From NCBI GenBank assembly GCA_963995525.1, contig OZ023206.1, positions 5,145,120 to 5,209,119 of the forward strand: a DNA stretch of 64,000 bases, in the 5' to 3' direction. Both the position numbers and the translations under genes were made by a program. Under the pieces are notes generated by a model. The model was not told where the DNA came from and made no database searches. It saw only the letters and a program-made list of their open reading frames with translations. Shown here in pieces: positions 28,701 through 40,385 of the stretch; the first letter of the stretch is position 1, and every line of letters starts with the position of its first letter. The stretch is from Escarpia spicata (Eukaryota; Annelida; Polychaeta; Sabellida; Siboglinidae).

Positions 28701-28995
28701 ATTCCCAGTCGCGTTTGCGAGCAAGAAGCTCAATCCCACACAAAGGCGATATTCCGTAATAGAAAGAGAATGTCTGGCAATTGTTTGGGGACTCGAGAAA
28801 TTTCACTTATACCTATATGGGCGAAGTTTCATTGTGCAGTGTGATCAACGATCCCTGAAATTCCTAAACACTGCGAAGTTGACAAACAATCGCGTTATGC
28901 GATGGGTTCTTAAAGTCCAACCCTATCGTTTCCGGGTAGAGTCAATCCCTGGAATAGATAACATAGGTGCAGACTACCTAAGCCGAATGGAATAG
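25789..28995 (+). CDS. pol: Pol of the Gmr1-like element: protease, integrase, RT, RNase H
   Basis: About 1068 codons, open throughout, in the gag frame and likely reached by UGA readthrough. Protease: VLRDSGCNGVVV (DSG active site). Integrase: zinc-binding HETILSGHQG...CQSCDICQ, then catalytic IDLVGPL, LSDNGSQF and PYHPMANGLVEKWNG (D, D, E present). RT follows: LVDFRQLNKVT, motif A LSKLDFCKGYWQ (Asp present), MPFGLVNAG and YVDDVLIHT. RNase H: RTDESDTGLGAML through QCDQRSLKFL, ending GADYLSRME. All main catalytic residues are visible, so this is the best candidate for a working retrotransposon in the window. Confidence 0.93.
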   Translation, partial: PVVEGYVGGSPVKVLRDSGCNGVVVRRSLVPEDQLTGKTKVLMLMDRSVIEVPTARCYVRTPFFTGEIEALCLNNPVYDLVIGNVDELNLPCSDNSEGSPFRVTKSDGVPVTVEAPLNDIPVTGCAVETRAQRERLSKPTKPLIVPQVVGASISADDFLREQKGDETLNKCFDSAEETKGKPKGEQTSQFVIKRGLLYRLYQKEKEGETVKQLVVPRVLRNRVMTLGHETILSGHQGIRKSLDRILLNFYWPGIVGDVHRFCQSCDICQRTVSRGNVPKAPVQMIPIVNTPFEKVAIDLVGPLTPVTERGNRWILTLVDFATRYPEEVAVSNIDTETIAEALLKIFSRVGLPKVVLSDNGSQFVSKTMTEVARLLSIQQVHSSPYHPMANGLVEKWNGTLKRMLRRMCSERPRDWDRYLEPLMFAYREAPQESMTFSPFELLYGRTVRGPMMILRELWENEKPDEELVETYQYVVDLRNRIESTCELARENLKNSQDRYKEHFDRKAKVRTLEVGDKALILLPTDSNKLLMQWKGPYEVIERVGINDYRVKIGDNRKLFHINMMKKYYERGNVEMLGLAAVVEEQPECETDEDFPIPEREENIGDVHVSDSLSPDQTRDLKQLMEEFPSIFSSTPGQTSLLSHAIEVTSSSPVRCKPYPIPLAKLGVVKQEVEKMREMGVIELSHSPYSSPLLLIRKSDSTYRQLVDFRQLNKVTKFDAEPMPNPHTILAEVGQDRYLSKLDFCKGYWQIRMEPEDKEKTAFCTPQGLFQFCVMPFGLVNAGASYSRMMRILLDGLGGVTNYVDDVLIHTSTWADHLSTLRAVFVRVRQAGLSIKPSKCFLGFESVDFLGHQVGQGEVKTQEDKVNKIRNAPIPTTKKQVRSFLGLAGYYRKFVNGYSRIAAPLTDLTKAKQPNKVSWNDEADKAFIQLKQALCKAPILKLPDVNRPFVLRTDESDTGLGAMLLQENNGVLFPVAFASKKLNPTQRRYSVIERECLAIVWGLEKFHLYLYGRSFIVQCDQRSLKFLNTAKLTNNRVMRWVLKVQPYRFRVESIPGIDNIGADYLSRME

Positions 28996-29181
28996 ATGTA
29001 GGTTCCATCAAATTAGTTGAGACACTGAAGTGTCATGAATTTTGTTGTGCAACTAGATAGTTACTAGTTTGGCGAGTGATCGCCAGGTTATTTGTTGGAT
29101 TAAATTGAATGTATTAAATTAGTGTATTAAATGTATTCCTTAATATTTTTGTTCAGGAAGTAGATTCTTAGCGGGGGGTAA
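28996..29181 (+). other. 3' untranslated stretch with polypurine tract
   Basis: AT-rich segment ending in agcggggggtaa immediately before the 3' LTR. Confidence 0.6.
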
Positions 29182-30746
29182 TGTAGCATTTCTGCTATTT
29201 CAAGTTGGTTGAATCTACTTGCCTGAGGTTTAATTTGGGAAATGAGGAAGGTCAAGCCAGTAGATAGACATATTGTTGACCAACCGCCTTGGTTACGTAA
29301 TTACGGCAACTCGGTTGCAGATGCGCTCAGTGGAGCGTGGTATTCTGTTGCTAGCATTGCCAGCAGGTGGTTTCACTGTAATCTTAGAGGGTGTTCCACA
29401 ATGTTTAGTTTGAATTGTATACTGCTTTAGCCAATAGAAATGATGGAAACCTGTCATATGATGTGTAATTAGGTCCGCTTATATAAACGTTTATTGTACG
29501 CATTTCGCCATCTGGGCGCTGGCGAAGGACTGGGACAGATCCAGGGTTGAACGAGACAGGTTGCCCTGCTGCCAAGAGAATGGCTAGTCAAGTCGTAAAG
29601 CGTGGTGGGAATCGTTAACGTGGGTTACGTTCCCAAGCTTTTGTGTGTGTGTAATATTCAGTGTCCAGAGTGACTGTTTGATCGAGCTTCGAAGAAGCCA
29701 TGCCGCCACGTCAGCGGTATATTGAGACAACGTTCCGGTTGGCCCCAACGTATTTGCGTCGATGAGCGATAGTCGCGACGCGCTCACCCAGCACGGGCCA
29801 TCCTCGAACAGCGGTCTCACAGCGACAACGTCAGAAAGATTGACCGAATACGACTCGCAGCGGCCGGCGGTAAACGTATACTGCCAGGCGTCGTCTTTTG
29901 CGCGAACCCGTTCATTCGACTTCTCGATCGTTCGCGACAGGGCAAGACCTCTCGATCGAATTCGTAGCGGCCGGCGGTAAGCGGCTACTGCCCGGCTTCG
30001 TCTTCCAGTTGAACGTATTCAACTGACTTCGCAATCGTTTGCGACCGTGCGATCATTGAACGGACGCGACTCGAGAATTCGCGGCGTACGACGGCAATCG
30101 TCAAGTGCCCGGCTTCATCACTCGTGCGGCCGAGATACCCCGTTCTAATTGTGTTCGGAGATCGGCGTGTTGACTTCAACAAACGTTCGTATATATTCGA
30201 GATGGGATTAGCCCAGTATCAATGTCTGTTTTCTGATTGAACGTATCTATTTTTTGCTGTATTATGATTGGTAGTTATCTGTGTTTTGAAGTAAGGTATT
30301 TTTATCCTTGAAGTATTCACATATATATGTATATATATATGTGTGTGTTGTAACAGATTACTGTAATGAGAGTCCGCGAGGACTAGCTTATACTGTGTAT
30401 TTATATTAAGGGAGTTATTCTTAGATATCACTTGGCGCCTAGTGTAGGGTCGTGTAGCGGTATAATCCACCTTAGAAAGGGAGTGGAATTTGATAATCGA
30501 AAGATTCAGTGTTATTGTTTATTATGTTCTATTAAGTTTTGGTTACGGGATTTCATTATTCTGTTTATTTTGTTAATCGAGATATTTACCAAAAGAAGGA
30601 TATCTTGTAATAAAATTATTAAATTTTCCTCGTTCTTTGTTGCTTGTTCACGAAAACCGTTCTTTCTCATATGCGTTGACCTTGATATATAAGAACCCTA
30701 CTAGACTGAGCCATCTAGTGTACGGAGACCTCGCTAATCCGTGACA
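29182..30746 (+). repeat. 3' LTR of the Gmr1-like element
   Basis: 1565 bp, TGTAGCATTT to CCGTGACA. The satellite resumes at the next base. Confidence 0.95.
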
Positions 30747-33700
30747 ATAAGGTAGTAGAACATTAGATACACATATGGAGATACCAAGGACCAGCTATAG
30801 TAGAATACATAAGGTAGTAGAACATTAAATAAACATATGGAGATACCAAGGACCAGCTATAGCAGAATACATAAGGTAGTAGAACATTAGATAAACATAT
30901 GGAGATACCAAGGACCAGCTATAGCAGAATACATAAGGTAGTAGAACATTAGATAAACATATGGAAATACCAAGGACCAGCATTAGCAGAATACATAAGG
31001 TAGTAGAACATTAGATAAACATACGGTGATACCAAGGACCAGCTATAGCAGAATACATAAGGTAGTAGAACATTAGATAAACATATGGAGATACCAAGGA
31101 CCAGCTATAGCAGAATACATAAGGTAGTAGAACATTAGATAAACATATGAAAATACCAAGGACCAGCATTAGCAGAATACATAAGGTAGTAGAACATTAG
31201 ATAAACATACGGTGATACCAAGGACCAGCTATAGCCCAATACATAAGGTAGTAGAACATTAGATAAACATATGGAGATACCAAGGACCAGCTATAGCAGA
31301 ATACATAAGGTAGTAGAACATTAGATAAACATATGGAGATACCAAGGACCAGCTATAGCAGAATACGTAAGGTAGTAGAACATTAGATAAACATATGTAG
31401 ATACCAAGGACCAACTATAGCAGAATACATAAGGTAGTAGAACATTAGATACACATATGGAGATACCAAGGACCAGCTATAGCAGAATACATAAGGTAGT
31501 GGAACATTAGATACACAGATGGAGATACCAAGGACAAGCTATAGCAGAATACATAAGGTAGTAGAACATTAGATACACATATGGAGATACCAAGGACCAG
31601 CTATAGCAGAATACATAAGGTAGTAGAACATTAGATACACATATGGAGATACCAAGGACCAGCTATAGCAGAATACATAAGGTAGTAGAACATTAGATAC
31701 ACAGATGGAGATACCAAGGACAAACTGTAGCAGAATACATAAGGTAGTAGAACATTAGATACACATATGGAGATACCAAGGACCAGCTATAGCAGAATAC
31801 ATAAGGTAGTAGAACATTAGATAAACATATGGAGATACCAAGGACCAGCTATAGCAGAATACATAAGGTAGTAGAACATTAGATAAACATATGGAGATAC
31901 CAAGGACCAGCTATAGCAGAATACGTAAGGTAGTAGAACATTAGATAAACATATGTAGATACCAAGGACCAACTATAGCAGAATACATAAGGTAGTAGAA
32001 CATTAGATACACATATGGAGATACCAAGGACCAGCTATAGCAGAATACATAAGGTAGTAGAACATTAGATAAACATATGGAGATACCAAGGACCAGCTAT
32101 AGCAGAATACGTAAGGTAGTAGAACATTAGATAAACATATGTAGATACCAAGGACCAACTATAGCAGAATACATAAGGTAGTAGAACATTAGATACACAT
32201 ATGGAGATACCAAGGACCAGCTATAGCAGAATACATAAGGTAGTGGAACATTATATACACATATGGAGATACCAAGGACCAGCTATAACAGAATACATAA
32301 GGTAGTGGAACATTAGATACACATATGGAGATACCAAGGACCAGCTATAGTAGAATACATAAGGTAGTGGAACATTAGATACACATATGGAGATACCAAG
32401 GACCAGCTATAGCAGAATACATAAGGTAATGGAACATTAGATACACATATGGAGATACCAAGGACCAGCTATAGTAGAATACATAAGGTAGTGGAACATT
32501 ATATACACATATGGAGATACCAAGGACCAGCTATAGCAGAATACATAAGGTAGTGGAACATTAGATACACATATGGAGATACTAAGGATCAGCTATAGCA
32601 GAATACATAAGGTAGTGGAACATTAGATAAACATATGGAGATACCAAGGACCAGCTATAGCAGAATACATAAGGTAGTAGAACATTAGATACACATATGG
32701 AGATACTAAGGATCAGCTATAGCAGAATACATAAGGTAGTAGAACATTAGATAAACATATGGAGATACCAAGGACCAGCTATAGCAGAATACATAAGGTA
32801 GTGGAACATTAGATACACATATGGAGATACCAAGGACCAGCTATAGCAGAATACATAAGGTAGTGGAACATTAGATACACATATGGAGATACCAAGGACC
32901 AGCTATAGCAGAATACATAAGGTAGTGGAACATTAGATAAACATATGGAGATACTAAGGATCAGCTATAGCAGAATACATAAGGTAGTAGAACGTTAGAT
33001 ACACATATGGAGATACCAAGGACCAGCTATAGCAGAATACATAAGGTAGTGGAACATTAGATACACATATGGAGATACCAAGGACCAGCTATGCCAGAAT
33101 ACATAAGGTAGTAGAACATTAGATACACATATGGAGATACTAAGGATCAGCTATAGCAGAATACATAAGGTAGTAAAACATTAGATACACATATGGAGAT
33201 ACCAAGGATCAGCTATAACAGAATACATAAGGTAGTGGAACATTAAATACACATATGGAGATACCAAGGACCAGCTATAGCAGAATACATAAGGTAGTAG
33301 AACATTAGATACACATATGGAGATACTAAGGATCAGCTATAGCAGAATACATAAGGTAGTAGAACATTATATACACATATGGAGATACCAATGATCAGAT
33401 ATATCAGAATACATAAGGTAATGGAACATTATATACACATATGGAGATACCAAGGACCAGCTATAGCAGAATCCATAAGGTAGTAGAACATTATATACAC
33501 ATATGAAGATACTAAGGATCAGCTATAGCAAAATACATAAGGTAGTAGAACATTAGATACACATATGGAGATACCAAGGACCAGCTATAGCAGAATACAT
33601 AAGGTAGTAGAACATTAGATAAACATATGGAGATACCAAGGACCAGCTATAGCAGAATACGTAAGGTAGTAGAACATTAGATAAACATATGTAGATACCA

Positions 33701-36700
33701 AGGACCAACTATAGCAGAATACATAAGGTAGTAGAACATTAGATACACATATGGAGATACCAAGGACCAGCTATAGCAGAATACATAAGGTAGTGGAACA
33801 TTATATACACATATGGAGATACCAAGGACCAGCTATAGCAGAATACATAAGGTAGTAGAACATTAGATACACATATGGAGATACCAAGGACCAGCTATAA
33901 CAGAATACATAAGGTAGTGGAACATTAGATACACATATGGAGATACCAAGGACCAGCTATAGTAGAATACATAAGGTAGTGGAACATTAGATACACATAT
34001 GGAGATACCAAGGACCAGCTGTAGCAGAATACATAAGGTAATGGAACATTAGATACACATATGGAGATACCAAGGACCAGCAATAGTAGAATACATAAGG
34101 TAGTGGAACATTATATACACATATGGAGATACCAAGGACCAGCTATAGCAGAATACATAAGGTAGTGGAACATTAGATACACAGATGGAGATACCAAGGA
34201 CAAGCTATAGCAGAATACATAAGGTAGTAGAACATTAGATACACATATGGAGATACCAAGGACCAGCTATAGCAGAATACATAAGGTAGTAGAACATTAG
34301 ATACACATATGGAGATACCAAGGACCAGCTATAGCAGAATACATAAGGTAGTAGAACATTAGATACACAGATGGAGATACCAAGGACAAACTGTAGCAGA
34401 ATACATAAGGTAGTAGAACATTAGATAAACATATGGAGATACCAAGGACCAGCTATAGCAGAATACATAAGGTGGTAGAACATTAGATAAACATATGGAG
34501 ATACCAAGGACCAGCTATAGCAGAATACGTAAGGTAGTAGAACATTAGATAAACATATGTAGATACCAAGGACCAACTATAGCAGAATACATAAGGTAGT
34601 AGAACATTAGATACACATATGGAGATACCAAGGACCAGCTATAGCAGAATACATAAGGTAGTGGAACATTATATACACATATGGAGATACCAAGGACCAG
34701 CTATAACAGAATACATAAGGTAGTGGAACATTAGATACACATATGGAGATACCAAGGACCAGCTATAGTAGAATACATAAGGTAGTGGAACATTAGATAC
34801 ACATATGGAGATACCAAGGACCAGCTATAGCAGAATACATAAGGTAATGGAACATTAGATACACATATGGAGATACCAAGGACCAGCTATAGTAGAATAC
34901 ATAAGGTAGTGGAACATTATATACACATATGGAGATACCAAGGACCAGCTATAGCAGAATACATAAGGTAGTGGAACATTAGATACACATATGGAGATAC
35001 TAAGGATCAGCTATAGCAGAATACATAAGGTAGTGGAACATTAGATAAACATATGGAGATACCAAGGACCAGCTATAGCAGAATACATAAGGTAGTAGAA
35101 CATTAGATACACATATGGAGATACTAAGGATCAGCTATAGCAGAATACATAAGGTAGTAGAACATTAGATAAACATATGGAGATACCAAGGACCAGCTAT
35201 AGCAGAATACATAAGGTAGTGGAACATTAGATACACATATGGAGATACCAAGGACCAGCTATAGCAGAATACATAAGGTAGTGGAACATTAGATACACAT
35301 ATGGAGATACCAAGGACCAGCTATAGCAGAATACATAAGGTAGTGGAACATTAGATAAACATATGGAGATACTAAGGATCAGCTATAGCAGAATACATAA
35401 GGTAGTAGAACGTTAGATACACATATGGAGATACCAAGGACCAGCTATAGCAGAATACATAAGGTAGTGGAACATTAGATACACATATGGAGATACCAAG
35501 GACCAGCTATGCCAGAATACATAAGGTAGTAGAACATTAGATACACATATGGAGATACTAAGGATCAGCTATAGCAGAATACATAAGGTAGTAAAACATT
35601 AGATACACATATGGAGATACCAAGGATCAGCTATAACAGAATACATAAGGTAGTGGAACATTAAATACACATATGGAGATACCAAGGACCAGCTATAGCA
35701 GAATACATAAGGTAGTAGAACATTAGATACACATATGGAGATACTAAGGATCAGCTATAGCAGAATACATAAGGTAGTAGAACATTATATACACATATGG
35801 AGATACCAAGGATCAGCTATATCAGAATACATAAGGTAGTGGAACATTATATACACATATGGAGATACCAAGGACCAGCTATAGCAGAATCCATAAGGTA
35901 GTAGAACATTATTTACACATATGAAGATACTAAGGATCAGCTATAGCAAAATACATAAGGTAGTAGAACATTAGATACACATATGGAGATACCAAGGACC
36001 AGCTATAGCAGAATACATAAGGTAGTAGAACATTAGATAAACATATGGAGATACCAAGGACCAGCTATAGCAGAATATGTAAGGTAGTAGAACATTAGAT
36101 AAACATATGTAGATACCAAGGACCAACTATAGCAGAATACATAAGGTAGTAGAACATTAGATACACATATGGAGATACCAAGGACCAGCTATAGCAGAAT
36201 ACATAAGGTAGTGGAACATTATATACACATATGGAGATACCAAGGACCAGCTATAGCAGAATACATAAGGTAGTAGAACATTAGATACACATATGGAGAT
36301 ACCAAGGACCAGCTATAACAGAATACATAAGGTAGTGGAACATTAGATACACATATGGAGATACCAAGGACCAGCTATAGTAGAATACATAAGGTAGTGG
36401 AACATTAGATACACATATGGAGATACCAAGGACCAGCTATAGTAGAATACATAAGGTAGTGGAACATTTATACACATATGGAGATACCAAGGACCAGCTA
36501 TAGTAGAATACATAAGGTAGTGGAACATTATATACACATATGGAGATACCAAGGATCAGCTATAGCAGAATACATAAGGTAGTGGAACATTAGATACACA
36601 TATGGAGATACTAAGGATCAGCTATAGCAGAATACATAAGGTAGTGGAACATTAGATACACATATGGAGATACCAAGGACCAGCTGTAGCAGAATACATA

Positions 36701-36912
36701 AGGTAATGGAACATTAGATACACATATGGAGATACCAAGGACCAGCTATAGTAGAATACATAAGGTAGTGGAACATTATATACACATATGGAGATACCAA
36801 GGACCAGCTATAGCAGAATCCATAAGGTAGTAGAACATTAGATACACATATGAAGATACTAAGGATCAGCTATAGCAGAATACATAAGGTAGTAGAACAT
36901 TATATACACATT
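30747..36912. repeat. 62-bp satellite array, about 99 copies, with higher-order structure
   Basis: Head-to-tail 62-bp monomers. Variants recur at fixed distances: aacgttagat at 32991 and 35409, the gccagaatac variant near 33091 and 35509, and the gtagatacc/ccaactatag variant near 32140 and 34558 are all 2418 bp apart, i.e. 39 monomers. Another pair (acagatggag at 31515 and 34181) is 2666 bp apart, 43 monomers. These show large segmental duplications within the array. Stop-free minus-strand frames inside it are artefacts. Confidence 0.96.
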
Positions 36913-37067
36913 TTTAACGATACTACAATTTTTTTGGATTGGGTTTATTTGGAGATGGAACTGCATGGCCCACTTGAATTCCCAAGTGGCCATCCGTTGC
37001 TTTACTTTGGACGAAGAATATGGCTGTCGAAGTAGTAGATGGGGCCTACTTTTCAATCGCTGCATGC
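36913..37067. other. Unique sequence between satellite and fold-back element
   Basis: Short unassigned segment; contains an imperfect dyad cttgaattcccaag near 36973. No gene. Confidence 0.4.
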
Positions 37068-37073
37068 CATCAT
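37068..37073. other. Left 6-bp target-site duplication CATCAT
   Basis: CATCAT directly precedes AGTAGTAT; the matching CATCAT follows the right end at 45297-45302. Six bp is the Polinton duplication length. Confidence 0.8.
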
Positions 37074-37400
37074 AGTAGTATGTAGGGCCCACACAGGCAC
37101 GCCCCGCCCCTTTTCAGACCTCGCTCTATGCATAAAAAACGTGCTAATCGTTTTCGGGAACATACTTATAAAAAAAGATCAAAGGGTTTTGTGTAACCTG
37201 ATCGTTTTCCGGAACATACTTATAAAAAACGTGATTGATGGCCTGTCACTTTTGAATGATGACCTTGAGGCGCCACCTAACGGTCATCCCAGTGACTATT
37301 TTATCCCTAGCTGTCAACGTAGGACCTACCGAATATAGCGTCCTTAGTTACGTCGTCGTCGTCGTATATAACCGAGATAAAACCACTCATAGACGCCGGC

Positions 37401-37472
37401 GCCGGATTACCTCTCCTGGGAGAGCGTTCGACTAGGGATCGCAAGATTCCGGGTCCGAATCCGGACGTCGGC
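37401..37472 (+). ncRNA. tRNA-Pro(AGG)-like unit, left arm copy
   Basis: 72 nt, same spacing and anticodon AGG as the 6097 copy, with the upstream tatataaccgagataaaacc block (37364-37383) and a downstream TTTTT (37475-37479). Here a D-stem pair and one anticodon-stem pair are broken while the T stem can form 5 bp (TCCGG/CCGGA) with an 8-nt loop. Confidence 0.55.
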
Positions 37473-37483
37473 CCTTTTTAGAT

Positions 37484-37497
37484 GCGCCATCTAGCGG
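37484..37497. promoter_or_regulatory. CTCF-like motif, left arm
   Basis: GCGCCATCTAGCGG. A related GCGCCACCTAACGG lies at 37270-37283; the right arm carries both at 44879-44892 and 45087-45100. Confidence 0.35.
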
Positions 37498-37564
37498 CGG
37501 CGGTGGCGGCCACCTAACGGTCATCCCAGTGACTATTTTAACCCTAGCGGTCAACGTAGGACCT

Positions 37565-37566
<2 letters not shown>

Positions 37567-37619
<53 letters not shown>

Positions 37620-37669
37620 CCCCCTAACGGTTATCCCAGTGACTATTTTAACCCTAGCGGTCAACGTAG

Positions 37670-37712
<43 letters not shown>

Positions 37713-37752
37713 ACGGTTATAGCGGGATATATATATATATATATATATATGC
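37567..37752. repeat. (TA)n tracts in the left arm
   Basis: Three TA runs separated by pieces of a caacggttatagcg / gactattttaaccctagcgg unit. Matching shorter runs in the right arm at about 44668-44810. Confidence 0.9.
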
Positions 37753-38845
37753 TTATGTAAACCCGTATATAACCACAACGGTTATAGCGGCGTTGCGCTC
37801 TAAACCCATTGTGTGAAAATAACCCCGCTGTACCCTATGTAGCAGCAGCGGCGCGCGCTCGCTCGCAGCAGCAGCCGTGGCCTATGATCCGGCGGCCTAG
37901 TTTCTAAATATAACCATGCGGCTAGCCGGCTCTGTAACGGCGTTAATTTCAGCCGTGGCGCTATCAAAACGAAACGAATCCCATGCATGCGTTTAGCATT
38001 TAAAAGTTGTACTCAACGGCCTGTTAAGGCGGGATGGTTATATGCGGTGGATAGACGAATGGACGCAAAATGGTGTAAGTTATGTTTTATTAATAGAAGT
38101 CACGGTGGCGTGAGCCAGGCGGCCGGGCCTGCGTAATGTTTGCTTGAGAGCACCGTCCCCCCAATTGGCTCAGGTGCCGTAGCCGAGCGGCGCGAGAGTT
38201 GTCCCCGTCAAACTGCCGTTGTAGCATTGTTGAGCGACCGGCTGGAATTAACGGCAAGTTTTCACACGACATACAGTTTTGTGTGTAGGCAGGTGTATTT
38301 CCTTTCCACGTCGAGGCAGGTAGATTCTGTGAAATAATGCTTATGAATAATGAGGAGTTTCCCAAGAACTAAATCACTGTTATTAATATAAAAGTAATTA
38401 ATAAAGAATAGTTTAATACAAGAATAGCATATAAATAATATAAAAGTAATTAATATAAAACTTACCGATAGGATAAAAGACGAAATACCGCTGTACTAAA
38501 TAAAATAAATAAAATAAAACTTACCGCTGTTCTTTGCATATGAATAATGGAGGAGAACTAAATCACTGTTATTAATATAAGAGGAGAACTAAATCAATAA
38601 TTAATAAAGAATAGTAATTAATAAAGAATAGCATATTATTAATATAAAAGTAATTAATAAAGAATATAAAACTTACGGATAGGATAAAAGACGACTTACC
38701 GCTCTACTAAATAAATAAAATAAAATAAAATTTACCGCTGATCTTTCGTGGAAGATTGCTCAGACGTTGTGCTGGCGGTAGCCATAATTGAATGAAAATG
38801 AGCAACGACCGTTGCATGCATGCATTATTTCCTAAAGTCATTTAT

Positions 38846-39640
38846 GCATTAAGCGCGCATGCGCGAAAATGACGTAAAAACATTGAATGCAAGAGATCGA
38901 AATAGCAATAAACGAAAATATAAATGCATGAAATGATGCGTTGTATAATATTATTTAGGGATCGGGCCTTTTGTGGTGTATAAATAATAGAGAAATTCGA
39001 TGTAAAAAGTCACATTTGTGAAAACGAATGTACTAAAGAGAACGCTGATTTTTTTCCTGCAGCAGAAACCGAATGCTGACACAAAACAGCTGCGGCGCGT
39101 GATGTTATGCGTTAAGTGCGCATGCGCGAAAGCGACGTAAAAACAATGAATGCAAAGAGTTCGAAATAGCAATAAACGGAAATTTAAATACATGAAATGA
39201 AGCGTTGTATACGCTTAGCGAGGGAAAGGGCATCTTGTGGTGAATTAATAATAGAGACATTCGATGTAAAAGTCACACTTTGACAATGACTGTACTAAAG
39301 TGACCGCAATTTTTTTTCCTCCTAAAGCGGATAACTAGAAACCGAATGGTGACGCATAAACAGCTGTGGCGTTAATCGGGGGATCGCATATCACGATCGG
39401 AATGTGAAGCTAGAACAATGCCATTTCAAAAACGATACACGAACTATAAAAGCATGAATTGAAGCGTTGTTTAGGATCAGTGGGAAATAGGGATCTGTGT
39501 AGTGCCATTATATTATAGAAAATCGATGTAAATAACGTTTGTGAACGAAAAGCACTACATGACCGTTCATTTTTTTTTTCTCCGAAAGCAAAGACATCCG
39601 AGACTAGTCAGTTATGCGTTAGGCGAACTGTTGTAATAGA
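38846..39640. repeat. About 260-bp subterminal repeat, three diverged copies
   Basis: Copies starting near 38846, 39108 and 39380 share gcgcatgcgcgaaa, aatagcaataaacg, atgaaatgawgcgttgt, the aatagaramattcgatgtaaa block and a poly-T before aaaccgaatg. Mirror images occupy about 42780-43570 in the right arm. Confidence 0.75.
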
Positions 39641-39713
39641 ACCGTAAATTACATAATGGCATGGTGCTCAGCTTACGAAGCGAACTTATTTTAAGCATGA
39701 CATTTTCTTCTGT

Positions 39714-39870
39714 AGGAGGTGCGTCGCGTACTGCTGGATATGTTAGCGAGAGGATGCGTGCAAGGTATGCGGAGGTTGCCTTGTTCGTACAAACACTGCT
39801 GGACGGGGAAGTGGCGGATAGTGAGACGAAAGATGCTGTGCTGATGGCCCGAGTTGCTAAAAAAAAGGGC
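39714..39870 (+). pseudogene. Possible exon in the left arm, unrecognised
   Basis: After a splice-acceptor-like ttttcttctgtag, a frame reads GASRTAGYVSERMRARYAEV, then a helical VQTLLDGEVADSETKDAVL, and ends in an A-rich run. The right arm carries the same block on the other strand (about 42560-42710). No family recognised. Confidence 0.3.
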
Positions 39871-39997
39871 GGACTAATCATAATAATGTGTGTTTGTAGG
39901 CGGCACGACAGCGCACCAGGCGTGAATGTATGTGCGAGTTCCTAGATGCTGACGGTGGTCGTAAAGATTAGTAGGACCTGCTTTGTGCTGTAGGGGT

Positions 39998-40365
39998 GCG
40001 TGCGTAGCGATAACGAGTTGGACGTTATCATCGAGGAGGCGCTAGGCGTACCACACATCGAACCGCCGACGTACGAGAGTCTGTACACGGTGTCGCCAAC
40101 ACCGCCGGAAGTGATACAACGTCAAGTCGTCGCGACGGGTCGGGGTCAATAGGCCTTCCGCTATGAGCGGCACGCGATGTCCCTCCTCGCCGAACACCTC
40201 AGTGTGATGATTCTGGAGAGGGCGCGCGATCGATGCGGCGCTGTATCTGGTCCAGTTCGTTTCGGAATGGCTGCTAGGCACGGACTGGCGCGACTACATC
40301 AACCGCGCTCTGCTGGAGTCGACCGTCCATACGTACATTCAGCGCAGGAGCGGACTCGAATAGAA
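39998..40365 (+). pseudogene. Decayed GC-rich gene fragment, left arm
   Basis: One frame gives VIIEEALGVPHIEPPTYESL and SPTPPEVIQRQVV, with a TAG in this arm; a second frame, one base over, then gives FVSEWLLGTDWRDYINRALL and HTYIQRRSGLE before a stop. Codon style resembles the Polinton-like genes. Together they look like the C-terminal part of one protein split by a frameshift. No family recognised. Confidence 0.4.
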
Positions 40366-40385
40366 CATTATGCTTGCTTTGTTTG

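Larger units (their letters stand above)
22305..30746 (+). mobile_element. Gmr1-like Ty3/gypsy retrotransposon (integrase before RT)
   Basis: Two LTRs of about 1.56 kb, a tRNA-Pro-type primer site, gag, and one pol frame ordered protease, integrase, reverse transcriptase, RNase H. RT and integrase sequences are of the Ty3/gypsy type, but the order is that of Ty1/copia, the hallmark of Gmr1-like elements first described from deuterostomes. Purine tract agcggggggtaa precedes the 3' LTR. LTRs differ at roughly 15-20 positions by eye (about 1%), so the insertion is fairly recent. Pol is uninterrupted. No target duplication is found: the element lies in the 62-bp satellite and its 5' TG is altered. 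Confidence 0.93.
37074..40385 (+). repeat. Left inverted arm of the fold-back element
   Basis: About 3.3 kb. In order: TIR-like end, tRNA-like unit, TA microsatellites, AT-rich introns-like section (38340-38760), three ~260-bp subterminal repeats, then a gene remnant. Pairs with 42024-45296; visible differences are TA-tract lengths, small indels and scattered substitutions. Confidence 0.9.

Noticed and set aside
36343..36552. Hydrophobic minus-strand frame in the 62-bp satellite
   Set aside because: Repeat-derived, present only where monomers lack stops by chance.
30747..36912. CRISPR-like array
   Set aside because: The whole 62-bp monomer is repeated with no unique spacers, and the context is eukaryotic; this is a satellite.
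38951..39193. Conserved 80-codon frame in both fold-back arms (also 43218-43460)
   Set aside because: Conservation is explained by the inverted arms; it covers AT-rich subterminal repeats and differs between the three repeat copies.
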